DNA of 64,000 nucleotides from Gnetum montanum (taxonomy: Eukaryota > Streptophyta > Gnetopsida > Gnetales > Gnetaceae), in contig MNCI01018059.1 in assembly GCA_015680685.1 (NCBI GenBank), positions 847,472 through 911,471 of the forward strand, read 5' to 3'. This document shows positions 1 to 11,801 of the stretch, piece after piece; position 1 is the stretch's first letter; every line of letters begins with the position of its first letter. Made by a program: the position numbers and the translations under genes. A model generated the notes under the pieces. The model saw only the letters and a list, made by a program, of their open reading frames with translations, made no database searches and was not told the origin of the DNA.

Positions 1-2460
1 ATGGCCTATCCTCTCTGAAAGTGGTGTCTGGTACTTAGGAAAAATGTACCAATTTTGGCAGAACAAAGAACAAGGCACCACAGTTAACATTTGTGGTGTG
101 ACTGTTGATTTCTTTGTTCAAGCCATTACATAAGTATTAAACTTTCTGAATACAGGGCCAAAGGTTGATCATTTTTCTACCTACTCAGACCCTAATGCAT
201 GACGAGTTTGGTTAGAAAGGGCATACGACAAGGAAGATAAGACCTTCGGGGAGTTTGACAATGGAAGAGAGGATTTATTTCAAAATAGGAACTTATCATA
301 TCTTCCCACAAAAGGCTTAAAAAGAATTTCAACATATGCGGAAAGAGGATGTGTAGTGTTAATGGGAAAGGTTAATGCTAGCCTACCTCATCTATATTTT
401 ATGGAGATCCTAAGGTGGTTCGAAGAATGAAAGACAGGGAAGTTTGTGTTGCCCTTCCCTTGTCTTATCTGGAAGCTGTGAAAATGTGCTGGTATCAGAG
501 GATACACCAATGTTGTCCTCTGAAAAGCCCAAAATGCTTCATATGTCAAATTGCTAAAGCCACTAGTTGCAAGGAAAATCACTGGTGAGATGTTGGGGCT
601 AGAACAAGAAAAAGAATAGATGACAAGGCCAACTAGAACGCAACTTGCAGGACCTAGCCAACTTCCAAGCATGGGACCCAACCAACAACAAGAAGCAAGG
701 CCTAGCATAAGCCAACATGATCAACCACCACCACTACTGTAGGATTATAGACTGTCGATGAGCCATCTCAGGGCCATTGCTGAGACGGTTAGTTGGAAAA
801 GTTGTGATGACACAAATCTCTTCTGCATCATTAATGATGTTGTATAGCCTACAGTTTCTATATATCATGCATGGGATGAAGTGTCCATTCAGATAGGAGG
901 AGGAGAGAGTGCTTGTTCACAACAGATCTTAGGGAATGCTACATCCTTTCAAGTGCAGTTAGAAACTGGTGAAGGGGCCACGGTGGCGGTTATGCAGCAC
1001 CAGGATGCAGCAGGAGCCGCAGAAGTGGTCACAAACCACATTAAAGAATCATTTAATGTGCCTATTGTGCCACCGGAAGATCTTACAAGAGAACGGGATG
1101 CTCAAATTTTGGTCAGTACCTCAATGACTCCTACAGAATAAGAGGATGTACTTGACTAATTGCTACAAATAGGATAGGTAATGACATTCTTGTTTGACAT
1201 CCCACAGGATGTTACAGCAATACAATCAAACCTCATTTTCACCAAAGAAAAGCTCGTCTTGACAAAGATGAGGGTTGAGCATGCTGAAGTAGAAGTGCAA
1301 AGATTGCAAGAAAGGCTCATGACCCTACAAGCAGCACATCGGGATCCTTCTCAATTCATTCTGACAGACCATCTGGACACTTTCAGAACTAAGAAACTTA
1401 CCAAACTATTGATAGAGAATAAAAGGGTAGCAAAAAAAAGAGAAGGCGATTTGGGATGCCTCTATGACACAAGCGCAAACCTACATGCACACCAAGTCAG
1501 TCAAGGCCTTACAAGAGGAAAGTAAACAGCTTGTTGCTGAAAAACTTTGGTTGACCTCTGTGGAGAAACAAAAGAATTTTCTCAAAGAAAATTTTCAATA
1601 GTTGCGAGAATAACTAGTCAGGGTCAACCAGGACATGAACCATTTAGCTAGAGAAAATCAAACCCTCTCGATGGAGGAGGTATGCACCATCCATTAGAAG
1701 ACGACCATCGAAATAAGCGCATAGCAGAATGAGGCTAAACGACATGAAAAACTAAAGGAGCATTTCCAAGGCCAAGTGGGGATGTATAAAAAAATCATTG
1801 AGAAGGAGATCCATATGGCCAAGGCTCACATCAATGCTCTCAGTTCTCAACACACTGACTGGCAAGCCATATTGGACACATACGCATTTTCCCACCAAGA
1901 AGAAGTTAAGAGCCAGGACCTACAGATCCAAGACCTTACAGAGTACATGGAGTTGGCAAACCTACGATATGCCAACCTTGCCATGTTAACAACAGGGTGA
2001 CCGAGAATAGAGCTTGAGCAATAGGTAGCCACCACCTACATCAAATATGAAACAGAATTTGCAGAACACAAGAAAATATTGCAAAAATTGGAGGTTTCAA
2101 ATTCTAGACTCAAGGTGGTTAAAGCAAGATACTAGGGGTAGAAAGGTGTTGCAATAGACTTAGCTCGATGGCTTGTATATTTTCAAGAATATAGAGACAA
2201 ATCCAAAGCCTACGAGGAGGAATGGCAGGTGTTTGCAGCTTGGTATGTCAAGGCAAATAAAATGTTTCCACAACTACCATGCCCATGGGAGGTGCCAACT
2301 CCATCAAACATCATAACATTAGCATGGATGGCATAGGATCCTCAAACTGAAGAGGAGAAACTCTAAGCCATACTTCAACGTCATCAAATCCCAAGACCTA
2401 GAACACAAAACAAGGGAAATGCACCCATGGAGGAGCCACTGCCACCAAGAACTACATGAG
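1..2460 (+). pseudogene. Accessory 3' reading frame of Athila-like element A (partial, decayed)
   Basis: This is the accessory protein frame that sits between pol and the 3' LTR of the A/B subfamily; its function is unknown. The frame runs from the window edge to about 2455 with many in-frame stops. The best open stretches are 881-1141, 1181-1525 and 1776-2000. The first third is a globular part with an aromatic-rich segment (WFEE near 417). A Gln/Pro-rich linker lies near 680-735. From about 1180 to 2260 the protein is rich in Leu, Lys, Glu and Gln in heptad-like spacing, typical of a coiled coil. It matches element B (minus strand, 35560-32880) collinearly, for example VVMQHQ and DLTRxRDxQ. 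It lies about 180 bp upstream of a polypurine tract and LTR, so it is a sense-strand 3' frame. It resembles the transposon-associated extra frames of plant Athila/Tat elements; I cannot name a domain with certainty. Confidence 0.7.
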
Positions 2461-2651
2461 TTCCACCCAATTTTGTAGCTATAGGATTTTCTTTTGCGTT
2501 CTTTGTGTTGTGTCTCAATTTTATTCTAATTCCACACTGTGGCATGAATCCATTCTCGTTAGTCAATAATCCCATACCTATCCACTATGTAATCAATGGA
2601 GCTTGTTCTTACTTTAACTCGAGGATGAATTTTCATTCAGTCGTGAGGGTA
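2461..2651 (+). promoter_or_regulatory. 3' untranslated segment and polypurine tract of element A
   Basis: Short non-coding segment ending in AGTCGTGAGGGTA (2639-2651), immediately followed by the LTR start TGATGA. The same tract, with variants, precedes the 3' LTR of elements B, D and G, so this is the plus-strand primer site. The upstream bases ACTCGAGGATGAATTTTC are also shared with G and D. Confidence 0.75.
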
Positions 2652-3210
2652 TGATGATTCATGAATTGTTGGCTGCGATATCACATCCATGATATCGTGT
2701 ACGTGATATCACATACACGATATCATAGCCTAGACGTGATATCGCATACGCGATATCGCAACCTATCTCCTCATCTATAAATAAGAGGTAGGCAAATTTG
2801 GTAAGGCTCTATTTTTAAAGCTAAGTTTTGAGTAGTTTTAGCATTAAGGTAGGGACTTTTTGTCAGTTTTTCCTCTCAACCCTTTCTCCTAGTGCATGCC
2901 CATAGTGTGATGATTGTAATTGTATGACATCCTCATTTGAGTTTGATGTACTTATACATGCACATGACCAACAATAAAGATTGAGATTACTTCATCATTG
3001 CAACATCCACTTAGCTTAATTATTTAATTGTTATTGTTATTTATTGCTTTCTTAGTTAATATCTCTCTACCCTTATCTCCTAGTAACGTGGAATGAGTAT
3101 GACTTAATTAGGAGCATTTAAGTATGACTACTTGGTAACCCAGTAGCGTACCTAGGCCATGCGTTTGGTAATCCCAGTGGTAGTCATGCACAAGGTCCAA
3201 GATGTGTATG
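2652..3210 (+). repeat. Truncated 3' LTR of element A
   Basis: The LTR starts TGATGATTCATG right after the polypurine tract. U3 holds a run of GATATC palindromes (2668-2752). A TATA box (CTATAAATA, 2775-2783) follows, then AATAAAG near 2974. The phrases GGTAACCCAGTAGC and GGTAATCCCAGT match the other LTRs in the window. Similarity stops just after CCAAGATGTG near 3210; the last roughly 330 bp expected from the complete B LTRs, including the CA end, are missing. Confidence 0.75.
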
Positions 3211-3500
3211 GATGATGAAAAGTAAAAAGTATAACAAAAAATTATAAACCAAGAAAAATTAGAAAAAAAAAAGTTGAAAAGAACTTATCAATTCCTAGGT
3301 CAATATAGGGCATCTCCTGCATGATTGAACCCATGGATGAGTATTTGAAAAATGGACCCTAGATCCCTTGGATCATACACTCTAGGTTTCTTATTTATCA
3401 TTCTTAGTAATTTAGATATTTCTTTATTATCCTATGCGACATTGATGATTATCAAGTTCTGATCTTTTGGAGATACATATGATGTTGGACTACATGATCT
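3211..3500. other. Unassigned AT-rich segment
   Basis: A-rich, non-coding sequence between the broken end of the element A LTR and Tat-like gag. I see no open frame, terminal repeat or clear similarity to the rest of the window. Confidence 0.5.
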
Positions 3501-5960
3501 TTTCATACTTCTTTTCCTTTTCCTTGTGGCTTGGGGTCCTTCTGTGGTTGACTAGTTGATGCAGCTCAAGCATTAGAACTCATCAGAATAAATGAGATGG
3601 GAGTGGGCTTTGGTGAGCCCACGTCCTTTAGTGCATTAGCCTTTTTGTTATCATTATTCTTAGGATTTAGTCTAGGCTTCTTACATTGTTTACTAAAGGA
3701 TTTTTTGTTGTTGTTTATTGGTTGTAAAGAAGCTATTGCATTGGCCACTATGGGAGGATGCTTATCAATTGTAGAAGTAGGTTTGGTTTTGGCTTTGGCA
3801 AGAGGAGGTACCTTGATCACAAAAGGATTCTTGAGAGATGTAGGTGATAGTATCCTTATAAAAAATATGGCCTTGATCTAGTTGAAGTTGAAGGAAACTT
3901 GTCATTTTGAGGAGGCACTTGTATCACAAATGACTCCTATGTAGGTTTGAAGTTGTTGGTCACATTGAATGCTACAATGGTGTATGGGAAATTGTTGGCA
4001 TTCAATGGATCCTTATGGACTTTCATGGATTTATTTTATGATTTAACTAGGTTTGAAGCATCAAGGATAAATTCACCCTTGCCTACCATCTTCTGCAAGT
4101 CATCCTTGATCACTGGGCAAAAGTCAGTGTCATGACCTAGTAGTTAATGGTCGTCACAGAAGTGATCAAGTTTGAAGTATTTAGGTATTGAGGGATCATC
4201 CTTGGTTGTAAGAGTGGGATTTTTTATTATCTTGCATAGCTTGTCATGCCTTTGATGGGCATTCTCAATCATCTATTTGTATTAGATTCTTCCACTCTTC
4301 AAAAGTTGATTAAGGAGTTTCAATGGTTTTAATGGTAACCTAGTATACTTAAATTGGTATTTATATTCAAAGTTAGATGTTGAAGTGGTTGATGGAGGGC
4401 CCCAGATGTCAAAGGTTTATTTTTATTATTGGTAGGGACCTTAGTTTGATTGTCCTTAGGCACCTATGTAGTAATTTTGCTATTTTCTTTGGCCACTGTG
4501 ACCATGGTTCTGTTGTTTTTTCCTACCCCTCTCCTTCTCTTTCCATGTGTGTTGGTTCTTATATGCCATGTAAGCAAGGTCATGGTTAGCCTCATCCACA
4601 TCCTCTATGTTTTTTATTTGGGAAAAGGCTTGGCTAAGTGACCATGAATTGAGGTAATATAGTTTCAACTTAATGAAGTCATTAACCATCCCCTTGAAGA
4701 TAGCAAGAAGATGTGTCTTGGCTATCGATTCTGGAATCTCATTTAGAAGAGTGTTCAATTGTTGTATGACTTTCTATACAGTCCCTACTTGACCTTCATT
4801 AGTTGGTCAAGGATGGTGTTAGGTTTCAAGTTGTACTTAAAACAATTGAGAACTGTAAAATTCAATCTTCTAGAGAGGATATAGATCCTCTTGGTAGCAC
4901 ATGGTACTAGTCCAAGGCTTTTCCAATTAAGGACATAGGAAAAATTTGCATGATGGTATGTGGCCAAAATTACAGTAACATACATTTGGAATGTAAGGTT
5001 ATGAGGTGGGAATTTAGGTTACCTTCACTATTATACTTGGTGAATTATGGAATAGGGATGCCAAGTGAAAGAGTTATTAGTGGGATAGCAAGATTCATGG
5101 GATCATCTTCATAGAAGTCCATTATCTTTACTATCTAGATTGTGGAAGCTTTTGTAACTCTTCCATCAAGTCCTCAATTATCTAGAATGCTTGATCTAGT
5201 CCTTGAAGCATTCCTACATGTTGCAGTATCTACATGAATTGTTGAGGGATTAATTGAGAGGTGTGTTTCCTCGCTATCAGCTATGGTATGGAAGGAAGAG
5301 GCTAGGTTATGGTGGTTATGGGTGGGCTAAACAAGGAGAAGAATGTTTGTGCTTGAACTTGAGGCACAAAGGGGAAACATGGTGTTTGTATCCCCTTGTG
5401 GTCCCATGGTGGGGCCCATTGGTATAGAAAATGGATGAGCAATGGTGAGAACCCAAGTGAGGGCTATGTAGACTGACGCTACATGGAAAAATGCATAGAT
5501 GAAAAGAGGAAAGCCATTTTGAGAATAGACTATGCCCGATGGGCCACTATAATAGGTGCCAACCCAGACATGGTTTGGTATACAAGTGATGATAGTTAAG
5601 ATACTTGTCCCATGGAAGAGATAGGTAGAGCCAAAGTGACCATGGTAGTTTTAGGGGTCCATTATTGAAATAGTTCCCTATGAAGGTCTCTGGTTCAGGC
5701 TCTGCCTTGAACTCATTATGCTCCTTGTGCTAGCTCTCTGAGCTTGATTTCCCATATTGCTCATTCATATCAACTAATTGAGAAATTATGTAGGCATGAA
5801 CATTGTTCAAAGGTATTTTGTCATAGGGAGAGGATATGAATTCTTTCCCATTGGGATGGATTAACTCATACTCACACTTGGCTTTAGCCTCTGCACATGG
5901 AAGGAGTAATTCAACTTGGATCTTAGTGTAAATGTAGTTATAATGATCTTTGTTCAACAT
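3500..5960 (-). pseudogene. gag: Tat-like gag remnant (left copy)
   Basis: Decayed minus-strand coding sequence of a Ty3/gypsy capsid polyprotein. The longest open pieces are 5960-5730, 4758-4480 and 3820-3566. The segment at 4758-4480 is helical and charged, ending in KxxHTWKEKERGRKK, like the end of a capsid domain. The Lys/Asn-rich piece at 3820-3566 and the DNA around 3500-4200 align with the minus-strand sequence at 58480-59158. The LTR to its right (6748-8073) lies upstream on this strand, so the order is LTR, leader, gag. Protease and pol are missing: the copy is cut off on the left by element A. Lineage is inferred from the linked protease/RT copies elsewhere; I see no clear zinc knuckle. 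Confidence 0.55.
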
Positions 5961-6747
5961 ACTGAATTCTAGGCTTTTTTTTCATAGCCTAATCGATTAT
6001 CTATGCTTAGCTAGAGCAAGGTCTCTAGGATCATAGATCCTCACTCCATTCTTGTTGGATATCATGTTGATTTTTCAATGGAAAAATGGATTAGTTACCA
6101 AAAGAAATTATTAAAAATGTTGATTTTGAGCTTTTACTATTTTTAGTAAAACATTTGGTAAGTGAGATTATCCCAATGGTGCAATTGGCTATAAATGGAA
6201 ACAACTATTGAAAGTGTTATTGTAGTGTAGATGGCATACATTATCCTTTGAAAAATAGGTGTTATGGCATTAAAGTTGGGAATACAAACTACACTAGAGT
6301 CCTAGTAGTGACTACACTAGCTTCTTAATGTAGAATTTCATAGTAGAGGTGTTAGGTTTTAAAATGGCCTATGCTAGTGTTTAAGTTCCAAATGCAGGTT
6401 TTAGAAGGGCAAAAAAAAAAAAAAAATTGCTGGTGTATCTATTGATTATGTTGGGTCCTACAAAATCTAGAAACTACTGTGAAAATGTAGTGAAAACCCA
6501 AATCATCCACCACAACTACGTTGGATATGTTGGATGGGAATTAGGCTACCAAGACTACTATTTGAAGTTAAATGATGGAAAAGGTTTTTGCAAATGCTAA
6601 AAATAGGTTTTGAAGAATGTTGAAAACTAGTTTTGGATAGGTTAAAATAGGTTTTTGGGCTAAGAATTTGGGTGGAAGCCCTTATTCTAACACTAGAAAC
6701 TATAGTGCCTTGAAAATTTAGTTGTTGAAAAATTGAAAATTCCAAGT
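5961..6747 (-). other. Leader between Tat-like LTR and gag
   Basis: Non-coding on present evidence: no long frame on either strand except chance ones. It contains a 16-base A run near 6411. In the minus orientation it corresponds to the primer-site and leader region of the element, but I could not recognise a primer binding site next to the LTR end. Confidence 0.4.
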
Positions 6748-8073
6748 TGTGACAACCTAACCTTGAATCCCAAGAGACTCCCAAAAATAGAATCCAAGGT
6801 ACCCTGGATGACCTTGTCAATCATCCAAATACTTACAAAGTATAAATAGGAAAATAAATTATAGATTCAAATGAAAATGAATTAATACAGATGAAACTTT
6901 TAAAAAATCTACACTAAAAATGAACTAAAAACTTTATTTAATGAAACTATAAAGTTCAAAGAGTACAGATGGGTGCTTAAAGCATAAGAAGCTAGCTTGG
7001 ATGAAACTTGAAGCTTGTTGGAGCTAGCAAGTTGTGTTTTCTAGTTGATCTCCATGATCTAGGTACTTCCCAATTCTAATTTCTTGCAACTCCTTATATG
7101 TTTTTGTTCAAGTTTGCAACTTTGGCTACATATGATGTTAATAGTGGTATAAGCTCTTACTCTGGTGGTTTTACTCCAAGGGTATCTACTGCTCAACTTA
7201 GATACCAAATGGAATTCAAGATTTCAAGGTTGCAAAAGACTATGGATTGCAAAAATTTGATACTATTGAAAAGTATTCAGAACTACAATATGATGTCCAA
7301 GCTCAGGTTTTATAGGCTTTAGGTTTTTTATTCAATGCTACAAATTTTTGCCATGATTGTTGATAGACTGATGTTGGTTGCAAGTGTAACAACTATGATT
7401 TCCAATGTAGTTGACCATTTCTAGTAAGTTTTAAAGCACCAAGGTCATCAAAACCCATCCATATACTAAAAATACTAAACAGACTTTTGTGACTATGTTG
7501 GCCTTCATCTTGACTACATTGGTCTTAAAGGACTATGCTGACAACTATTGGAATCTGTTGAAATCTTGGTGACTACGTTGGCCAAAATACATCTCCTGGA
7601 GATCCATGATGACTATGTTGGCCATGCTACCCCCACTGGAAAATGTTATGATTACATTGGGTGTTGCTAGGAAGATGGAAAACCCAACAACACCAACATT
7701 GGTCTTGCAACTATGTTGGGCTTTGTGGTGACTATGTTGTGATTTTTTGGGAAGTGAAAACCCAACACCATCTATGCTAGGAGTAGATAGTTTCAACGTG
7801 GTTGAGACTATACAAAAACCTATGAAAATGCCAAATTTGGCAATCCCCAAGGAATTTTTAGCCTTTCCAAGATCATATATAGATATAATATCACTTTTTC
7901 CACTTGGGAAGTGAGGCCTTAGCAACTTATAAGGCATTTTTCAGCCCCAACAAGTTAAAATATGCAAGATTGCAACTCATGGGCTACTAATCTTACATTT
8001 ACAATGAAATCTTGCCTCAAGTTGGATGGTGAAGGTTACAAGTTGCAACATGCATTTTCTAGGTGGTGTTTTA
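6748..8073 (-). repeat. Tat-like LTR (5' LTR of left copy)
   Basis: This segment is collinear with 19059-20590. Both begin (plus-strand view) TGTxxCAACCT...TGAATCCC and share CTAGGTACT (7050; 19373), GAGGCxTT...GGCATTTTTCAGCCC (7911-7965; 20418-20453) and GGTGGTGTTT at the right end. One copy lies just right of minus-strand gag and the other just left of minus-strand integrase, which is what 5' and 3' LTRs of one family should do. On the minus strand the ends would be TGAAACACC...GTTGTCACA. Boundaries are my estimate. Confidence 0.6.
7480..7760. repeat. Short degenerate repeats inside the Tat-like LTR
   Basis: The core GACTAYGTTGGCC recurs about eight times with irregular 30-50 bp spacing (for example GACTATGTTGGCC, GACTACGTTGGCC, CAACTATGTTGGGC). 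The homologous part of the other LTR copy (20073-20232) carries a related repeated core, TCCATGCTGAGGGG. Confidence 0.6.
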
Positions 8074-8576
8074 GTTTGAAAGTTCATTATGCTATTTTTT
8101 TTCATTTTTCAAATAATAATAATCTTGAATTGCATTTTTCCATTTTGAGATTTTCTCCTTTTTGAATTTTCCATTTTCAAATAATAATAATGTTGAATTG
8201 CAGTTTTTGTTTCACCAAGGAAAAGTCATTCCCCTATACAAATTTGTAAAGTAAACAAATAAATTCTATTAGTTCTAACTACTTCCTACCTACAAAAAAA
8301 ATCTAATGTTCTACAAACTTTATAAGAATAGCAATGTAATACCTACACCCTTAAAAAAATCCTAAAATTAAACAAATAACTCATTAAAAATAAAAAATAA
8401 ATATAGTTACAACTATTTTAGAAACCTATGTATACCCATTATAACAACTATCCCTTTTAAAAGAACACAAGAGGCTAACATCCTATGTCTTATATAAATT
8501 ACACTATGTAGCCTCTTGTATAAACTAAGTATCCTTGTATAACAAAACAAAAAAAATAAATTCTACAGGCCTAACT
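8074..8576. other. Unassigned AT-rich flank of the solo LTR
   Basis: A/T-rich sequence without frames or recognisable repeats. It resembles the DNA at 9421-9700 in composition, as expected if one older stretch was split by the solo LTR. Confidence 0.4.
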
Positions 8577-9420
8577 ATTATATTTTCAAGCTGCGATATC
8601 GTAGCCACGATATCGTGTACACGATATCGCAACCACGATATCGTGTTAGCCCCTACAATATCGCGTACGTGATATCACGACCTGCAATCATGTCTATAAA
8701 TAAGAGGTGGCTTTCCCTTGTTTCTCCATCTAGATCTAGACCCTTAGCCAAACTATAGTAGTTTTACCATTCCAGAGTTAGAATAATTTCCATGTGCCCA
8801 CAGTAGGAGTCTCAAAGTGAACGAATCTTTATTCGAGCAAATTGTACCTGAGCACACATTTGTGTACAGCAATAAAGAAAAAATTTTGGATAAACCTTGC
8901 AACATATGGACTAAGATAAATAGGACTTAATTATTGTTAAATGTTTAAATGCTTTCCTAGATAATTAATCTCTCAACCCTTGACTCTCCTAGTTAAGTGC
9001 ATTCAGTACGACCGCTTCGAGCACGTGTGTAACACTTGGTAACCCAGTAACGAATAGTGTTTGGTAATCCCAGTAGCGTTGCACTAGTTCAAGGTGTTTT
9101 TGGCAAGTGGGAATGGATACTGGTGCTAGGGCAATTAGAACTTAGTTAGCGAATAGTTAATATAAGTTAGTCACTTAGCCTCTTCACCCTTTCCCTATTA
9201 GTGTAGGCATTAAAAAGATAAAAGATATAAAAATTACATACCTCAAGCTTACTTAACCATACAACCGTGACAATACAAGTAAGTTTGGGAAGACAGTGAT
9301 TGATTAACCTTAAGTGTTCCATTAGGGCGCATAAGCACTTAGTCCTTGGAGTTCAACCGAATCGTGTGTGAGATGCTCGTATTCGTATGGTTGAGTGTAG
9401 GGGTACCTCGCCACTCATCA
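8577..9420 (+). repeat. Solo LTR of the Athila-like D/G subfamily
   Basis: Complete or nearly complete LTR with no internal region on either side. U3 has five or six GATATC motifs (8594-8678), followed by a TATA box (CTATAAATA, 8694-8702) and GCAATAAAG near 8870. The end, GTAGGGGTACCTCGCCACTCATCA at 9397-9420, matches the ends of elements D and G. The 5' edge is blurred: the expected TG dinucleotide is mutated, so the start is uncertain by about 10 bp. No convincing target duplication is visible. It arose most simply by LTR-LTR recombination. Confidence 0.8.
8608..8629. promoter_or_regulatory. 22 bp perfect palindrome in LTR U3
   Basis: CGATATCGTGT followed directly by its exact inverted copy. 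It lies in a block of GATATC palindromes about 65-85 bp upstream of the TATA box. The neighbouring half-overlapping 12-mer CACGATATCGTG (8606-8617) is also a perfect palindrome. Likely a binding site for a dimeric transcription factor (inference). Confidence 0.6.
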
Positions 9421-10293
9421 TATTTCTTTAAAAAAAACTATAATATATACCCCTAACCATAACTAAAGTACAATATATGTACCCACCATAAAAACTAATT
9501 AACCAAAAAAAATAGTAACCAACATTAAAAAAATCCTTCAACACTGCTCCTCACACCTCACTAACAAACTAAATTACAATATATACCTCTTCTAACTACA
9601 CCATAAGAAGCTAGCAAGAAGAAACTAAAATGTCTACAAGAAACCATTATATTCAACAATTACCAGATAAAATACTAAGATAACATAAAAAATGATTTAA
9701 AAAATAACAAATACAATTGTAGAGAAAAGATAGTTGAGCAAACAAGAAGGATGGAAAAAATGAACAAAAATGGAAAAGAAGAGAGGCTTTATGTGGGGGT
9801 AGCAACAATGTTGAATTAGATTATATATAATTTATAAATAAGATGAGTAAGAAGGTATAGCCTAGAAAAGTCAACTGAGCTTTAACTTTTCAACAAATTA
9901 CAAAATGCCTTAAGGACAATTCACGAGACATGGGCTTAAAAAAACATATCTTTTAACAACTACATTGTTTGGTTGTCACATGGAACATTGTGCATATCAC
10001 TTACCTCCTTAAGAATGTTGGATAAGACCATATAGACAACATTGTAGATAATATCATCTCCTCTTCATCCTTAATTTCAAACTATTACTCTTGGCCAAAA
10101 TTTATTGAACATAGAATTAAAAGTTTAGAGGGTATCTTTATAGTGAAAAAACTTTCCATCAACACTAGGAGTTTCAAATGGGGGATGAGAAATAGGATAT
10201 GGTATTTGCTACATTGTTTTGTGTATGGTCTTGTCCAACATCCTTAACATAACATCTACTTTAGAGGTAAGTAAATGTATCATGAATACTTCA
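9421..10293. other. Unassigned AT-rich region
   Basis: No frame, terminal repeat or internal repeat that I can support. It contains many ATATA and CTAACC-like words and ends at the start of the next LTR. Confidence 0.4.
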
Positions 10294-10835
10294 TGATAAA
10301 CCCATTTTTCTTGAGTGCACTATCATATTAATGATATCGTAGCTCATGCTATGCCATCATTGATGTGGTGTCTCGAGAGCTATGCTGCCCTATAAATACC
10401 AACACTTGGACATACAAGCAACAAAAATTTATTTCACTCCTTAGCAAAAATCTTACAGTTTTATCTCATAATCTTAGCGATAGACCAAATGCCCGCAATC
10501 TAGTATTAAGTAATTTTCCAAAGTCTTTATTTGAGTGAATTGTATTTGGACGCGATTCATGATGGGCAATAAAGATCAAGACTATTTTTCATCATTGTAG
10601 CATTCCCTTAGTTATTTTATTTTACTTAGCATAATTTTCCTATTTTCTTAGTTTAGCATTTTATGTTTCCAAGTACTTTACTTTACATGTTCATTAGTTA
10701 AGTAGAATGGGTATGACTAGTTTCAAGCATTAAAGTGTAATTGTTTAGTAACCTAGTAGTGGTTTCACTTGATTTGCTTAGTAGTGAACCATGTGGTAAT
10801 CCTAGTGACAATTACATGAACCCAAGATGTGATCA
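10294..10835 (+). repeat. Truncated Athila-like LTR (B subfamily)
   Basis: Begins TGATAAACCC. It has one recognisable GATATC (10335-10340), a TATA box (CTATAAATA, 10390-10398), GGCAATAAAGATCAAGA near 10565, and the phrase GTAACCTAGTAGTGGTTTCACTTGAT shared with the B LTRs. It breaks off after CCCAAGATGTG, nearly the same point at which the LTR of element A breaks off. Confidence 0.7.
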
Positions 10836-11390
10836 ACAAACCAAGACTGAATATGTTGGCACATTTAGCCATTTCATGGAACAGTTGGACTATTATATTC
10901 AAAATTGGAATAACGAATGTTTGAGAATTTAAAAGTAAACATATAGTTTAAAATTTATGGGATGATGAGTATGTTAGTATAACCTCATTACAATTGGCAT
11001 AGATTCAATATTTCTATAACAAAGAGAATACGGATGTTCTGGATTACCAGAAAAAGAAATTTTCATGTTGCATAGTAGAGGGCATGTTTGCCTGGCTATG
11101 GATTCAAGTAAGTGGGGAGGAGCGTCATAGTTAAAAAAATTTGATTATTGCGGAATTTGGACATGTGAGTTTCTGATTTTTTTGATCCATTTGAATGATT
11201 TGGACATCCAGAATCTGTTGGCGTTAGGGCTGCGGCTGAGCTGTGAAGAACATCGCACTGACAAACAATGTCGAGGTAATCTGTTTATCTAGAGATATTT
11301 CCAGGCATTCAAACCCTTGAGGGATGGCAGGAAGATCCTCAATCAATTTTATCAAACTTGGCCTTTCTATAGCCACATCAGAGGATATGG
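10836..11390. other. Unassigned segment before the gene fragments
   Basis: Mixed-composition sequence. A short plus-strand stretch near 11180-11260 (LIHLNDLDIQNLLALGLRL) looks faintly leucine-rich, but it is too short and too broken to assign. It may be further host-gene debris linked to the HSP70 and aminoacylase pieces. Confidence 0.3.
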
Positions 11391-11755
11391 TTGATTTTTC
11401 ATGAAAAGAAAAATCATCAAAACTTTGGCATTCACAACATGCTCACCAAGATGAAGAAAATTGTGGAGGTGTACTTGGGCACCACTGTTTTACACGCTGT
11501 CATCACAGTGCCTACATACTTCAACAACTCACAGTGCCAGGCCACCAAAGATGCCAACGCCATCACTGGCATCAACTTCATGCATATCATCAACGAATCA
11601 ACGGTGGCGGTAATCGTGTACGGGCTGGACAAGAAGGCCTCGGCCCAGTCCAAGGCAGAGCGCAATGTGCTCATCTTCGACCTCGGTGATGGCACCTTTG
11701 ACATCGCCATTCTTAGCATCGAGGAGGAATCTTCAACCTTCTGAGGCAAAAACAA
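11391..11755 (+). pseudogene. HSP70 ATPase-domain fragment
   Basis: Fragment of a cytosolic-type 70 kDa heat shock protein, the ATP-dependent chaperone. The open frame 11391-11744 covers roughly family residues 115-215 of a protein normally about 650 residues long. Visible motifs are [39 protein letters not shown] and [14 protein letters not shown]; the last is the phosphate-binding loop, with one conserved Gly changed to Asp. Similarity starts near 11430 and ends in a frameshift after IEEE near 11725. There is no start, substrate-binding domain or C-terminal tail. The piece is clearly richer in G+C and CpG than its surroundings. It ends about 60 bp before an aminoacylase fragment in the same orientation. 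A non-functional pseudogene or captured fragment. Confidence 0.9.
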
Positions 11756-11801
11756 GCTTTAACATTCATGTGTCACCTACAGCTTGTTCAAGATCATTGG
11801 A

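Noticed and set aside
3597-3881. 94-residue plus-strand frame with hydrophobic N-terminus
   Set aside because: Opposite strand of Tat-like gag; the minus-strand reading has homologues in the window.
11180-11390. Possible leucine-rich repeat of a resistance-type gene
   Set aside because: One short stretch with stops on both strands; no repeated LxxLxL units.
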